Shown here one piece after another: positions 25,638-34,772 of a DNA stretch of 37,840 bases (the stretch's first letter is position 1; each line of letters begins with the position of its first letter). Position numbers and translations under genes: made by a program. Under the pieces are notes generated by a model, which saw only the letters and a list, made by a program, of their open reading frames with translations, had not been told where the DNA came from and did no database searches. The stretch covers positions 1-37,840 of the forward strand of contig JAADHC010000051.1 of the NCBI GenBank assembly GCA_013152085.1. Reading direction: 5' to 3'. The stretch comes from Chlorobiota bacterium. Lineage in GTDB: Bacteria > Bacteroidota > Bacteroidia > Bacteroidales > VadinHA17.

Positions 25638-27029
25638 CTAAAGATGGATTACTTCATCATAAGCCGCAGCGGCAGCCTCCATAATCGCTTCTGACATGGT
25701 CGGGTGCGGATGTACCGATTTGATCATTTCATGTCCGGTGGTTTCAAGTTTCCGGGCTACAACAATTTCGGCAATCATCTCCGTCACATTGGCTCCAATC
25801 ATGTGTGCACCGAGTAACTCGCCGTATTTTCTGTCGAAAATAAGCTTTACGAATCCTTCTTTTTCCCCGGCGGCACTGGCTTTCCCCGATGCTGTAAAAG
25901 GAAATTTTCCCACACGGATATCATAACCCGCTTCCTTTGCCGCTTTTTCTGTCAGGCCTACAGACGCCACTTCGGGGGAGGTATACGTACATCCGGGTAT
26001 GTTCCCATAATCCAGGGGTTGCGGATTCTTTCCGGCAATATGCTCCACACAAACAATACCTTCGGCAGAAGCAACATGAGCCAGCGCAGGACCGGCAACA
26101 ATATCCCCGATAGCGTAGATGCCAGGAATATTGGTACGGTAGTAAGCATCCGTCTTGATCTTTCCGTTCTCCACCTGTATACCCAGTCCTTCAAGACCTA
26201 TCCCTTCCAGATTGGGGGTGATTCCAACCGCCGAAAAGACAATGTCCGCTTCATAAGTCTCTTCCCCTTTTTTCGTTCTTACCGTAGCTATACATCGATC
26301 ACCTGATGTATCCACCGACTCAACCGAAGCATTGGTCATCACCTTAATACCGGCTTTTTTAAACGACCGTTCAAGTTGTCTGGAAACCTCTTCATCTTCG
26401 AGGGGCACAACATTGGGCAGAAACTCCACCAGGGTAACTTTCGTACCGATGGCATTGTAGAAATAAGCAAACTCACTGCCAATAGCTCCCGAACCTACCA
26501 CGATCAGTGATCCGGGCTGTTCGGGCAGGGCCATCGCCTCCCGGTATCCGATAATCTTTTTTCCGTCCTGTTTCAGGTTGGGCAATTCTTTCGATCTGGC
26601 GCCGGTAGCTACAATGATATGGGGTGCGGTAATCTTTTCAGTACCTTTCTCTCCGGTAACTTCGACCGTTTTCTGATCCGCCAGTTTCCCGGTACCCTGA
26701 ACATGTTCAATTTTATTCTTGCGAAATAAAAACTGAATGCCTTTGCTCATGCTATCGGCAACCGTCCTGCTGCGGGCTACGATTTTCTGAAAATCCGGAT
26801 TCACCTTCCCGTCGATAGTGATACCATAATCGGCAGCATGTTGCAGATATTCATAAACCCGGGCACTTTTCAAAAGAGCTTTTGTCGGGATGCATCCCCA
26901 GTTCAGGCAAATACCACCCAATTCGTCCTGTTCAACAACACCAACATTCATCCCAAGTTGTGCAGCACGTATGGCAGCAACATATCCTCCCGGGCCACTT
27001 CCTATGATGATCAAATCAAAATTCTTCAT
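25638..27029 (-). CDS. lpdA: Dihydrolipoyl dehydrogenase (E3)
   Basis: This flavoprotein reoxidises dihydrolipoamide with NAD+ in 2-oxoacid dehydrogenase complexes or the glycine cleavage system. The 463-aa product has the N-terminal FAD motif IIGSGPGGYVAAI, the redox disulfide GGICLNWGCIPTK (C41 and C46), the central NAD-binding VVGSGAIGSEFA, the second FAD motif YAIGDIV, and the C-terminal catalytic HPHPTMSEA. Length and order are normal. No E1 or E2 subunit gene is in the window, so it may serve more than one complex. A -7-like box lies 38 bp upstream. Confidence 0.96.
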   Translation of the reverse strand: MKNFDLIIIGSGPGGYVAAIRAAQLGMNVGVVEQDELGGICLNWGCIPTKALLKSARVYEYLQHAADYGITIDGKVNPDFQKIVARSRTVADSMSKGIQFLFRKNKIEHVQGTGKLADQKTVEVTGEKGTEKITAPHIIVATGARSKELPNLKQDGKKIIGYREAMALPEQPGSLIVVGSGAIGSEFAYFYNAIGTKVTLVEFLPNVVPLEDEEVSRQLERSFKKAGIKVMTNASVESVDTSGDRCIATVRTKKGEETYEADIVFSAVGITPNLEGIGLEGLGIQVENGKIKTDAYYRTNIPGIYAIGDIVAGPALAHVASAEGIVCVEHIAGKNPQPLDYGNIPGCTYTSPEVASVGLTEKAAKEAGYDIRVGKFPFTASGKASAAGEKEGFVKLIFDRKYGELLGAHMIGANVTEMIAEIVVARKLETTGHEMIKSVHPHPTMSEAIMEAAAAAYDEVIHL

Positions 27030-27067
27030 GCGTTTTTTATTTAAAAATAATTTCCTGATTATGTTGT

Positions 27068-27075
27068 CAAAAATA
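27068..27075 (-). promoter_or_regulatory. lpdA: Bacteroidota-type -7 box for lpdA
   Basis: On the minus strand TATTTTTG matches TAnnTTTG and ends 38 bp before the lpdA ATG at 27029. No clear -33 element was found at the usual distance. Confidence 0.4.
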
Positions 27076-27251
27076 ACAATAACTTAAAACTATTCTAAAT
27101 AAATATTTTTTTTCACGACCACAAATGAATCACGGGTATAAACCCCAAAATAAACTTTGAAAACAGGATAAATACCGGCCGGAGTTTTTCGTTTCCCGCA
27201 AAACCATTAATTTCGGTCGGAAGATTTGTTACAGGAACTGTCATTATATCC

Positions 27252-27764
27252 ATGACCGAAAGTAGTACACAGGGAATTCCTGAGAATATCATGAAACTGC
27301 AGGCTTTTTTGCAATGTGATACGAAAGTATATACTTATTTGCATAATACCCCGGGGAAGGAACTGGCTGAAAAGATATTGAAAGAAGGCCTGGTGTTTGA
27401 AAATCATCTTTCCAGCACTACCGATCAGGTATCACAACACGATCTGGTTGAGTTGAACTATTTCAGGATGATCCGGAAATCCTACGGGGATATTACCATA
27501 GTCATCCAGATCAGTTCAAAACTGGTAGAAGATTTCAGCAGGAGGCTGCGACGGACGAAATTTCATTTTTCGGAAGCTTTGAGTAAAACCCGTCCGGTCT
27601 ATAATGAAAATGACTACCCGGTATATCAGTTACCCGAGCAATTTATCAAAGGGTATTTTGATCATCACACAAACGAGGCACGAAAAAATCCGAAATTTGA
27701 TCCGTTTTATTTCCCGCTATATTTTGAAGACAACCTCCAGCGCCTTTTACAACAATATGGATAA
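27252..27764 (+). CDS. Uncharacterised 170-aa protein
   Basis: I do not recognise this gene. The product has no signal peptide or membrane segment. Its N-terminal half has the pattern VYTYLHNTPGKELAEKILKEGL followed by a serine/threonine stretch (HLSSTTDQ); the C-terminal half is rich in aromatic and charged residues (PVYQLPEQFIKGYFDHH). The H-T ... ILxxGL pattern recalls the start of ADP-ribosyltransferase-like folds such as KptA, but this is weak and I do not call it. The codon use and flanking genes look normal for the window. The nitrilase gene begins 10 bp after its stop, so the two are probably cotranscribed and may act together. Confidence 0.75.
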   Translation: MTESSTQGIPENIMKLQAFLQCDTKVYTYLHNTPGKELAEKILKEGLVFENHLSSTTDQVSQHDLVELNYFRMIRKSYGDITIVIQISSKLVEDFSRRLRRTKFHFSEALSKTRPVYNENDYPVYQLPEQFIKGYFDHHTNEARKNPKFDPFYFPLYFEDNLQRLLQQYG

Positions 27765-27774
27765 AATATAACAC

Positions 27775-28701
27775 ATGGGGAAAAAAGTACGTGTTGCCGT
27801 GATCCAGACAGGATCGGTTTTATTTGAAAAAAATGCCTCCGTTGACAAGGTGGTTTCCTGGCTAAACCGGGCAGCACGGGAACAGGCTCGGCTGGTTTTG
27901 TTTCCGGAAGCTTTTATCCCCGGTTATCCCCGTGGAATGCACTTTGGAGCAGCTGTCGGGAGCCGTACACCCGCAGGCCGGAAAAGCTGGGAGCAATATT
28001 ATCATAACGCCATTGACCTTGCAGAGAATGAGCTTTCCCCTGTTGCCGAAGCCGTTGCAAAACATAAATTTTTCCTTTCCCTGGGTATCATTGAAAAAGA
28101 TGCTGGCAGCCTTTACTGCACCCAGGTTTTGTTCACCCCTGCGGGAGAAATCGCCGGAAAACACCGGAAAATCAAACCAACCGGTACCGAACGGATCATC
28201 TGGGCAGAAGGCGACGGGTCAACACTCACTACTTTCAAAACACCCATCGGCATCCTCGGCACGCTGATATGCTGGGAAAACTATATGCCCCTGGCGCGTA
28301 TGTCGCTTTACCGTAAGGGAGTAACCATCTACCTGGCCCCTACGGCCGATCAGCGGGATATCTGGCTCTCATCCATGAAGCATATTGCCGCCGAGGGAAG
28401 ATGCTTTGTTTTAAGTGCCAACCAGTATATCCAACACAAAGATTACCCCGTGGATATCATACAAGCGGAAAACCTCACTCCGGAACAAACTGCCTGCCGG
28501 GGTGGAAGTGTTATCGTTTCCCCGTCCGGGGATGTGATTTCCGGGCCTCTTTATGACCGGGAAGGGATATTACTTGCTGATCTCGATATGGATGCCGTTG
28601 TCCGGGGTAAAATGGACCTGGATGTCGCCGGACATTACAATCGCCCCGACGTTTTCCGGTTTAATGTGCCGGACCAGCCCGGTACAAAAGATATTGGATA
28701 A
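27775..28701 (+). CDS. Nitrilase-family carbon-nitrogen hydrolase
   Basis: The 308-aa product has the full nitrilase catalytic set: Glu in LVLFPEAFIPGYP (E45), Lys in HRKIKPTG (K132), and Cys in GTLICWENYMPLAR (C166). The CWEN context and length fit branch 1 (true) nitrilases and cyanide hydratase-like enzymes, which convert nitriles to acids and ammonia, rather than the amidase branches. Specific substrate cannot be read from the sequence. These enzymes often form helical oligomers. It follows the uncharacterised 170-aa gene with a 10-bp gap. A 6-bp hairpin (GAACAG-GGGG-CTGTTC, 28705-28720) lies just after the stop. Confidence 0.92.
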   Translation: MGKKVRVAVIQTGSVLFEKNASVDKVVSWLNRAAREQARLVLFPEAFIPGYPRGMHFGAAVGSRTPAGRKSWEQYYHNAIDLAENELSPVAEAVAKHKFFLSLGIIEKDAGSLYCTQVLFTPAGEIAGKHRKIKPTGTERIIWAEGDGSTLTTFKTPIGILGTLICWENYMPLARMSLYRKGVTIYLAPTADQRDIWLSSMKHIAAEGRCFVLSANQYIQHKDYPVDIIQAENLTPEQTACRGGSVIVSPSGDVISGPLYDREGILLADLDMDAVVRGKMDLDVAGHYNRPDVFRFNVPDQPGTKDIG

Positions 28702-28704
28702 ACC

Positions 28705-28720
28705 GAACAGGGGGCTGTTC
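28705..28720 (+). terminator. Hairpin after the nitrilase gene
   Basis: GAACAG-GGGG-CTGTTC is a perfect 6-bp stem starting 4 bp after the nitrilase stop codon. It is followed by ATTTACC rather than a T run, so termination efficiency is doubtful. Confidence 0.35.
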
Positions 28721-28816
28721 ATTTACCGTAAAGTAAAAAGGATAGCAATAAAATGCATTTTTTCAGCTTGACAGCATTAAATACCGGCAGATGATACTTT
28801 ATCCGTGACAATGAAT

Positions 28817-28824
28817 TATCTTTG
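28817..28824 (+). promoter_or_regulatory. Bacteroidota-type -7 box for the 81-aa protein gene
   Basis: TATCTTTG matches TAnnTTTG and ends 26 bp before the ATG at 28851. No convincing -33 TTTG at 19-21 bp was found. Confidence 0.45.
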
Positions 28825-28850
28825 TATATCATCAAGATTTAAAAGAGATC

Positions 28851-29096
28851 ATGTTTTTGCAACTCATCATCCTCACGAGTATTCTTCTGGCAATAATAAT
28901 GCTTATTATGTGTGTAAAAATTATTTTCAAGAAGAACGGTAAATTTCCCAACAGTTCTGTTGAGGCCAATCCTGCATTGCGTAAAATGGGAATAACCTGC
29001 CCTAAAGCTGAGGAGATCAGGTGTTTCAAGGGGTTGAAGGACGGGGATATGAGTGCATGTGCCGGGTGTTCGTTATTTGATAAACTGGCCGGTTAA
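28851..29096 (+). CDS. Small membrane protein with four C-terminal cysteines
   Basis: The 81-aa product has one N-terminal membrane helix (about 2-25, LQLIILTSILLAIIMLIMCV) and a soluble tail with the sequence FKKNGKFPNSSVEANPALRKMG followed by four cysteines (CPKAEEIRC then CAGC). I do not recognise a named family, though the KNGKFPN...ALRKMGI part resembles small conserved Bacteroidota membrane proteins. The layout, one helix plus a cysteine cluster, recalls NqrM, the iron-delivery maturation factor of Na+-NQR, and the gene converges on apbE at the end of the nqr operon. The analogy to NqrM is inference only; the cysteine spacing is not the same. Confidence 0.8.
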   Translation: MFLQLIILTSILLAIIMLIMCVKIIFKKNGKFPNSSVEANPALRKMGITCPKAEEIRCFKGLKDGDMSACAGCSLFDKLAG

Positions 29097-29143
29097 TACA
29101 ATTTGCGGGATAATCCGGTTTTCTTATATCGTTCCAAAGGAAC

Positions 29144-29164
29144 TGTCTTAACAACAGTTAGACA
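29144..29164. terminator. Stem-loop between convergent 81-aa gene and apbE
   Basis: TGTCTTAAC (29144-29152) pairs with GTTAGACA (29157-29164) with one bulged T and a 4-nt loop. A second small hairpin, GTTCC-AAA-GGAAC, lies just before it (29131-29143). Their position between two convergent stop codons suggests a bidirectional terminator, but there is no long T run. Confidence 0.4.
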
Positions 29165-29193
29165 TATCTTAATTTCAAATCCGGGAGTATAAA

Positions 29194-30243
29194 TCATTCC
29201 TCCTCAACCATGTATCGGGAAAATCCGTCACTTTCCCAGGTAAGGTAGGAACCATTATCACCGGAATACACCAAATAGGCTTCCAGGCCGGGTTTTGATT
29301 TGATGAATTCCCGGGATTTTTCCACTCCCATCACCATACAGGCGGTAGCATAGCCATCCGCATAAATACATTCGTCAGCAATAACCGTTATACTAAGTAA
29401 CCTGTTCCGTGCAGGATAGCCGGTTTTGGGATTTATGGTATGAGCATACTTCACTCCATTCTTAATATAAAATTTCCGGTAATTCCCTGAAGTTGCAAGC
29501 GCTTTGTCTTTCAGTTTCAGGATTGCCTGAAGATTCTGACCGGGAATAAAATTATTGTCTGTCGGTTTATCCACACCCACTTTCCAGGGATTATTCCAGC
29601 CTTTGGTGCCGCGTGCACGGATTTCCCCGCCTATTTCAACCAGGTAGTTTCTGTAACCGGCATCATCCAGAAACCCGGAAACCACATCAACGGAATAACC
29701 CTGTGCAATGGCATTCACATCAAGGCGGACTGATGTATCCTCTTTAATTACAGATGCACCTTCAAGATGCACCTTATCCATTCCGACGAATCTCAAAAGG
29801 CTGTCGATATTCGGATTGTTTTGTTCATCAGGGCCTCCGGGGCCAAACCCCCAGGCACTTACCAGAGGGGCCACCGTAATATCAAATGCCCCGTCGGATT
29901 CCCGGTATATTTCTTCGGAAACATGAAAAACCCGTTTAAAAAGTGTATCAACGGTTACTCCCGGCTCATTCCTGTTGATCCGTGAAATGATAGACTCCCG
30001 TTGATATGTAGAGAGCGACTGGTCAAAATGGTCCAGTATCGAATCAATCTGTGTCTTCAGGTTCCCGGAAGAGTCCTTTTTAAGAAAAAACTTCAGTGGT
30101 GTTTTTTTTACTACAATATGATAGGTTGTTCCCTGGGCAAACCCGTCTGCAGCCAGGAATGCATTTTGCACATATTCTGTCCTTGCCCAGGCAAAGAAGA
30201 AGATCAATATCATTACGATGATAAAACCTGCTGTTTTCTTCAT
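29194..30243 (-). CDS. apbE: FAD:protein FMN transferase ApbE
   Basis: ApbE attaches FMN covalently, through a phosphoester bond, to threonine in the NqrB and NqrC subunits, using FAD as donor. The 349-aa product has an N-terminal hydrophobic segment (about 4-18) without a clear lipobox cysteine. Family motifs are present: FDQSLSTYQRESIISRIN, GAFDITVAPLVSAWGFG, LDVNAIAQGYSVD, YLVEIGGEIRARG, HTINPKTGYP, and ADGYATACMVMG near the end. I chose the ATG at 30243 (MKKTAGFI); ten further in-frame residues upstream are not needed. It is the last gene of the nqr operon, 62 bp after nqrF, which places the maturation enzyme with its substrates. Confidence 0.95.
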   Translation of the reverse strand: MKKTAGFIIVMILIFFFAWARTEYVQNAFLAADGFAQGTTYHIVVKKTPLKFFLKKDSSGNLKTQIDSILDHFDQSLSTYQRESIISRINRNEPGVTVDTLFKRVFHVSEEIYRESDGAFDITVAPLVSAWGFGPGGPDEQNNPNIDSLLRFVGMDKVHLEGASVIKEDTSVRLDVNAIAQGYSVDVVSGFLDDAGYRNYLVEIGGEIRARGTKGWNNPWKVGVDKPTDNNFIPGQNLQAILKLKDKALATSGNYRKFYIKNGVKYAHTINPKTGYPARNRLLSITVIADECIYADGYATACMVMGVEKSREFIKSKPGLEAYLVYSGDNGSYLTWESDGFSRYMVEEE

Positions 30244-30304
30244 GAGGGTGAAATTAAAAAAAAGTCCCTGCAAAGCAGGGACCGGCTATCATTTTTTTTG
30301 TGTA

Positions 30305-31561
30305 CTATCCGCCAAAATCGTCAAAGGCAATCATTTCATCCGGTACGCCGAGATCATACAGCATTTTCAGTACGGCGTCGATCATCATCGGAGGTCCGCA
30401 GAGATAATACTCGATATCTTCGGGTTCTTCATGCTTGCTCAGGTAATTATCATAGAGTACCTGGTGGATAAAACCGACATAACCATTCCAGTTATCTTCG
30501 GGTTTAGGTTCGGAAAGCGCAATGTTAAAGCTGAAGTTGGGATTGTTTTTTTCAATTTCCTCAAATTCTTCTTCGTAAAAGATCTCACGCCTGGAACGTG
30601 CTCCATACCAGTAACTTATTTTCCGTTGTGTATGCTCGGTAAGGAAAAGATGGAAGATATGCGAGCGTAGCGGGGCCATTCCGGCACCTCCGCCGATATA
30701 CATCATCTCCCTGTCGGTTTCTTTGATAAAGAATTCACCGTAAGGACCTGAGATCATCACTTTATCACCCGGTTTTCTTGAAAAGATATAGGAAGAACAA
30801 ACCCCGGGATTAACATTCATAAAGGCACCTTTTGCCCTGTCCCAGGGAGGAGTGGCAATACGGATATTCAGTTTAACAATATCTCCTTCGGCAGGATGGT
30901 TTGCCATGGAGTATGCACGGAAGGTCTCCTCGGGATTCTTCATTTTCAGGTCCCACATTCTGTATTTATCCCATTCGTCCCGGTATTGCTCTTCCACCTC
31001 AATATCTTTAAAATCCACTTTGATCTTTGGCACATCGATCTGGATATATCCGCCGGACCTGAAGTTAAGATGTTCTCCTTCCGGAAGTTTAACGACAAAT
31101 TCCTTAATGAAGGTCGCCACATTCCGATTGGATACCACCTCGCACTCCATCTTTTTAATTCCGAGAATAGATTTCGGAATTATAAGTTTCAGGGGTTCTT
31201 TCACCTTCACCTGGCAGGCCAGACGCCAGTAGTTCTTTTGTTCTTTCCTGGTAAAGAAACCGGTTTCCGTGGGGAGAATTGAACCTCCTCCGTCAATAAC
31301 CTGGATTTTACACATACCACAGGTTCCCTGTCCGCCACAAGCCGAAGGTAGAAAGATGTTGTTATTGGAAAGGGTTGTCAACAAGGACGATCCAGGACTT
31401 ACCGTATATTCTTTGTCATCATTGATGGTCAGGGTGACTTCTCCCTGAGGTGTCAGTTTTTTCCTGGCATAAAGCAGGATCATAACCAGCAGGAGGATGA
31501 CCACCAGGAATATAACGACAGAAGTCAGGATGATTAACGTAGTGTTGGCAAGGAATATCAT
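30305..31561 (-). CDS. nqrF: Na+-NQR subunit F, NADH-oxidising
   Basis: NqrF is the entry point of electrons from NADH in the sodium-pumping NADH:quinone reductase. The 418-aa product has an N-terminal membrane helix (about 9-31), a ferredoxin-type [2Fe-2S] domain with cysteines C75, C81, C84 and C116 (SACGGQGTCGMC and LACQV), and a ferredoxin reductase-like part with the FAD motif RAYSMAN and the NADH-binding MYIGGGAGMAPLRSH and YLCGPPMMIDA. It ends in the conserved FDDFGG. It follows nqrE by 15 bp. Confidence 0.97.
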   Translation of the reverse strand: MIFLANTTLIILTSVVIFLVVILLLVMILLYARKKLTPQGEVTLTINDDKEYTVSPGSSLLTTLSNNNIFLPSACGGQGTCGMCKIQVIDGGGSILPTETGFFTRKEQKNYWRLACQVKVKEPLKLIIPKSILGIKKMECEVVSNRNVATFIKEFVVKLPEGEHLNFRSGGYIQIDVPKIKVDFKDIEVEEQYRDEWDKYRMWDLKMKNPEETFRAYSMANHPAEGDIVKLNIRIATPPWDRAKGAFMNVNPGVCSSYIFSRKPGDKVMISGPYGEFFIKETDREMMYIGGGAGMAPLRSHIFHLFLTEHTQRKISYWYGARSRREIFYEEEFEEIEKNNPNFSFNIALSEPKPEDNWNGYVGFIHQVLYDNYLSKHEEPEDIEYYLCGPPMMIDAVLKMLYDLGVPDEMIAFDDFGG

Positions 31562-31576
31562 TTCAAAAGATTTTAA

Positions 31577-32194
31577 TTACAGTTTGATACCCATAAAACT
31601 CATAAAAGCGATGCCCATCAGACCGGTAATAATAAAAGTGATCCCCAGTCCTTTCAACGGTGCCGGTACATTGGAGTACCTGATTTTTTCCCTTATGGCT
31701 GCAATTCCGATGATCGCCAGGAACCAACCCAGGCCTGAACCCAGCCCGAAAGCAGTGGCTTCGGCGATGTTGGCATATTCCCGCTCCTGCATAAACAGCG
31801 ATCCACCGAGGATGGCGCAGTTAACAGCGATAAGGGGAAGAAATATTCCCAGTGAGGTATAGAGTGACGGGGTAAATTTTTCCACAACCATCTCTACAAC
31901 CTGTACTATGGATGCAATCACGGCAATAAACATGATAAATGAAAGGAAGCTGAGGTTAACATCTGCAAATTTGGGCCCGAGCCAGGTAAGCGCTCCGGCC
32001 TTCAGGAGATAATTCTGAAGCAGGTAATTAACAGGAACCGTAATCCCGAGGACAAAAATTACTGCAATACCCAGGCCAACAGAAGTTTTTACCGTTTTCG
32101 ATACAGCCAGATATGAACACATGCCCAGGAAATAGGCAAAGATCATATTGTCAATAAAAACAGACTTAACAAATATATCTATCAGGTGTTCCAT
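31577..32194 (-). CDS. nqrE: Na+-NQR subunit E
   Basis: NqrE is an integral membrane subunit that, with NqrD, holds an iron centre in the middle of the membrane. The 205-aa product is almost entirely hydrophobic, with about six helices. The two conserved cysteines are visible in [12 protein letters not shown] (C26) and [11 protein letters not shown] (C126). The gene lies 12 bp after nqrD. Confidence 0.96.
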   Translation of the reverse strand: MEHLIDIFVKSVFIDNMIFAYFLGMCSYLAVSKTVKTSVGLGIAVIFVLGITVPVNYLLQNYLLKAGALTWLGPKFADVNLSFLSFIMFIAVIASIVQVVEMVVEKFTPSLYTSLGIFLPLIAVNCAILGGSLFMQEREYANIAEATAFGLGSGLGWFLAIIGIAAIREKIRYSNVPAPLKGLGITFIITGLMGIAFMSFMGIKL

Positions 32195-32206
32195 GGTGTG
32201 AAAATT

Positions 32207-32857
32207 TTATTTTTCTTCAATTAAAGCACGGTTTTTTGCCCGTTGCACCCAAATGATAATTCCAATGGTTATCAGGGCCATGGGTGGCAGGATCATCAGT
32301 CCGTTATTTTCATAGCCAATATTGTAGAGACCGATTTTTTGGAAAACCGGATACCCGAAAAGTGTTCCTGAGCCGAGCAGTTCACGGAAAAAAGCAACGA
32401 TGATAAGAATTACGCCATATCCCGAGGCGTTCCCGATAGCATCCAGGAAAGACGGCCACGGTTTATTCCCCATGGCAAATGCCTCGAGCCGTCCCATAAG
32501 GATACAGTTGGTAATGATCAGGCCAACAAAGACGGAAAGTTGTTTGCTCACGTCATAGGCAAAAGCTTTCAACACCTGGTCAACAAGGATGACCATGGAA
32601 GCAATCACCACCAGTTGTACGATGATACGGATACGTGGAGGAATACTTTTGCGAAGTGCAGAAATAACCACGTTTGACACCATTAACACTACCATTACAG
32701 AAATAGCCATGACAATTGCCGGTTTTAGCTTAACGGTAATGGCCAGTGCAGAACAGATACCAAGTACCTGCACGGTAATAGGGTTATTAGAATTCAGCGG
32801 ATCGGTGATCAGCTTCAGATTCTTGCTTGAAAACAATGGTTCTCTTTCTTTATTCAT
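32207..32857 (-). CDS. nqrD: Na+-NQR subunit D
   Basis: NqrD is the second membrane subunit of the iron-binding pair, homologous to NqrE in inverted topology. The 216-aa product has about six helices and the paired cysteines in [11 protein letters not shown] (C35) and [11 protein letters not shown] (C118). Its ATG lies within the end of nqrC (8-bp overlap), indicating translational coupling. Confidence 0.96.
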   Translation of the reverse strand: MNKEREPLFSSKNLKLITDPLNSNNPITVQVLGICSALAITVKLKPAIVMAISVMVVLMVSNVVISALRKSIPPRIRIIVQLVVIASMVILVDQVLKAFAYDVSKQLSVFVGLIITNCILMGRLEAFAMGNKPWPSFLDAIGNASGYGVILIIVAFFRELLGSGTLFGYPVFQKIGLYNIGYENNGLMILPPMALITIGIIIWVQRAKNRALIEEK

Positions 32858-33575
32858 GGGTCACACTGTTTTGTTGTTCTTTAAAATAGGTTACATAACT
32901 CCCCAGGCAATCTTTAAGCATGGCCTGGAGGCCCTTGCTGGTAAGGGTCCCTCCCGAGATGGCATCTACCTGGTTTACCGAGCCGGGCTTGGCACCACCT
33001 TTCACAACCAGGATAGAGGTAAAATTTCCGGTATCATCAAAGATGACTTTGCCTTTGAAATCCTTCTGAAATGCGCGGGTACTGATTTCAGCCCCCAACC
33101 CGGGAGTCTCTTTGTCATGGTCGAAAGTTGCTCCGAAAATGGTTTTAAAGTCATTATTGAAAGAAATATAACCGTAAATCGGACCCCAAAGTCCCTTTCC
33201 CCTGAGGGGAACGATGTATTTCTTTGTCCCGTCATCCAGTGTCCCGATATATATGGGCAAATTTCTTTCTTCATACGGTTTGCGAATTTCATCAGCCATG
33301 TTCACACTGAAAGCATCAACGCCTTCGATCCGTTTCCCCCGGCTGTTAATAACATAACTATCGGTGATATATTTATCATATAACGATTCTGCATTTTTAC
33401 CGGTGCTTTCAATATTGACAGAAGCCAGAATAAATTGCTTTTTCTCGATCTCAATATTTCGTTGCTGTATCGGTTGCAGAAGCATCGCTGTAGTAGAGAG
33501 GATAGCTGCCACGATGATCACCATCACCGATGAAAAAATAAAAATGTAGGTATTACTGAAATTTCTCATGGTCAT
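32850..33575 (-). CDS. nqrC: Na+-NQR subunit C, covalent flavoprotein
   Basis: NqrC carries a covalently bound FMN on the outer side of the membrane. The 241-aa product has one N-terminal membrane helix (about 9-32) and a periplasmic FMN-binding domain. The flavinylation motif SGGTLTS (about 207-213, with T210 as the probable FMN-linked threonine) is intact; a Gly replaces the more usual Ala of SGAT. The gene overlaps nqrD by 8 bp and follows nqrB by 5 bp. Confidence 0.95.
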   Translation of the reverse strand: MTMRNFSNTYIFIFSSVMVIIVAAILSTTAMLLQPIQQRNIEIEKKQFILASVNIESTGKNAESLYDKYITDSYVINSRGKRIEGVDAFSVNMADEIRKPYEERNLPIYIGTLDDGTKKYIVPLRGKGLWGPIYGYISFNNDFKTIFGATFDHDKETPGLGAEISTRAFQKDFKGKVIFDDTGNFTSILVVKGGAKPGSVNQVDAISGGTLTSKGLQAMLKDCLGSYVTYFKEQQNSVTHE

Positions 33576-33580
33576 AAAAA

Positions 33581-34741
33581 TTAGGCAGTAACTTTTACGC
33601 GTTTTAATCTCCGTTTGATATTGGCTTCAATCACATAATGATCAATCAGCGGGGCAAAGACATTCATCAGAAGGATCGCCAGCATCACACCTTCGGGGTA
33701 AGCCGGATTCAGGACCCGGATCAGTATGGCCATGATGCCTGTGAGAAATCCATAGATCCACTTCCCGGTTTCGGTTTGTGCGGCAGTCACAGGGTCAGTA
33801 ACCATAAAGACCATTCCAAAGGCAAAGCCGCCCATAACCAGATGTTCCCATGCCGGTACCTGCATATAGGCATTGGCCCCCCACAGGTTTAGGATTAAAC
33901 CCATGATCAATCCACCACCAAAAGCAGAAACCATAATTTTCCAGCTGCCCACCCCGGTATAAATCAGGATCAAGGCACCAATGAGGATAGCTATGGTTGA
34001 CGTTTCACCGACAGAACCGGGGATAGTCCCTGCAAACATACTCCATGCGGAAGGCAGATTTCCGAGGTGTCCGGCAGCGGCCTCGGCAAGTGGGGTGGCT
34101 CCGGAAAAACCATCAACAGCCCGGAGCCCGTGTTTCAATCCGGCAATCCATACCTGGTCGCCGGACATCCAGCCGGGATAGGCAAAAAACAGAAAAGCAC
34201 GTGCGGTAAGGGCAGGGTTCAGAATGTTCATTCCTGTTCCGCCGAAAACCTCTTTACCTATAATCACGGCAAATATAACAGCTATGGCAAGCATCCATAA
34301 CGGGATATCAACCGGCACGATCATGGGGATGAGGATACCACTTACCAGGAATCCTTCATTCACCTCATGTCCCCGAACCTGGGCAAAGAAAAACTCGGTA
34401 CCCAGTCCGACAACATACGAGACCACAATTAACGGAAGAACTTTCAGGAAACCAAACCAGAATGATTGCCACAAACCGGTAGTTTCACCCAGGGCCAGAA
34501 AATGCTGATGCCCGACATTCCACATTCCGAACAGCAGCGCCGGGACCAGAGCAATAACCACCAGGGCCATGGTACGTTTCATGTCATTGGCATCCCGGAT
34601 ATGTGAGCCTCTGGTAGTTACTGTATCCGGAACAAAGAGAAATGTTTCAAATGCTTCGAAGGTAGATCGTAGCTTTTCATATTTTCCCCCTTTTTCGAAG
34701 TTGGGTTTGATTTTGTCAACATATCTGCGTAATGCTTTCAT
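33581..34741 (-). CDS. nqrB: Na+-NQR subunit B, sodium channel subunit
   Basis: NqrB forms the sodium pathway, binds riboflavin and carries covalent FMN. The 386-aa product has about ten hydrophobic helices, the soluble N-terminus KPNFEKGGKYEKLRSTFEAF, and the FMN-attachment motif GFSGATPLA (T216). NILNPALTARAFLFFAYP and FMVTDPVTAAQT are characteristic of the NqrB/RnfD family; length and N-terminus favour NqrB. It is 31 bp after nqrA. Confidence 0.97.
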   Translation of the reverse strand: MKALRRYVDKIKPNFEKGGKYEKLRSTFEAFETFLFVPDTVTTRGSHIRDANDMKRTMALVVIALVPALLFGMWNVGHQHFLALGETTGLWQSFWFGFLKVLPLIVVSYVVGLGTEFFFAQVRGHEVNEGFLVSGILIPMIVPVDIPLWMLAIAVIFAVIIGKEVFGGTGMNILNPALTARAFLFFAYPGWMSGDQVWIAGLKHGLRAVDGFSGATPLAEAAAGHLGNLPSAWSMFAGTIPGSVGETSTIAILIGALILIYTGVGSWKIMVSAFGGGLIMGLILNLWGANAYMQVPAWEHLVMGGFAFGMVFMVTDPVTAAQTETGKWIYGFLTGIMAILIRVLNPAYPEGVMLAILLMNVFAPLIDHYVIEANIKRRLKRVKVTA

Positions 34742-34772
34742 GAAATATTATTTTCAAATGTTCATGTTCAGT

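Noticed and set aside
32589-33383. 264-codon plus-strand open frame across nqrD/nqrC
   Set aside because: Antisense to two well-conserved nqr genes whose frames are certain; composition is not protein-like.
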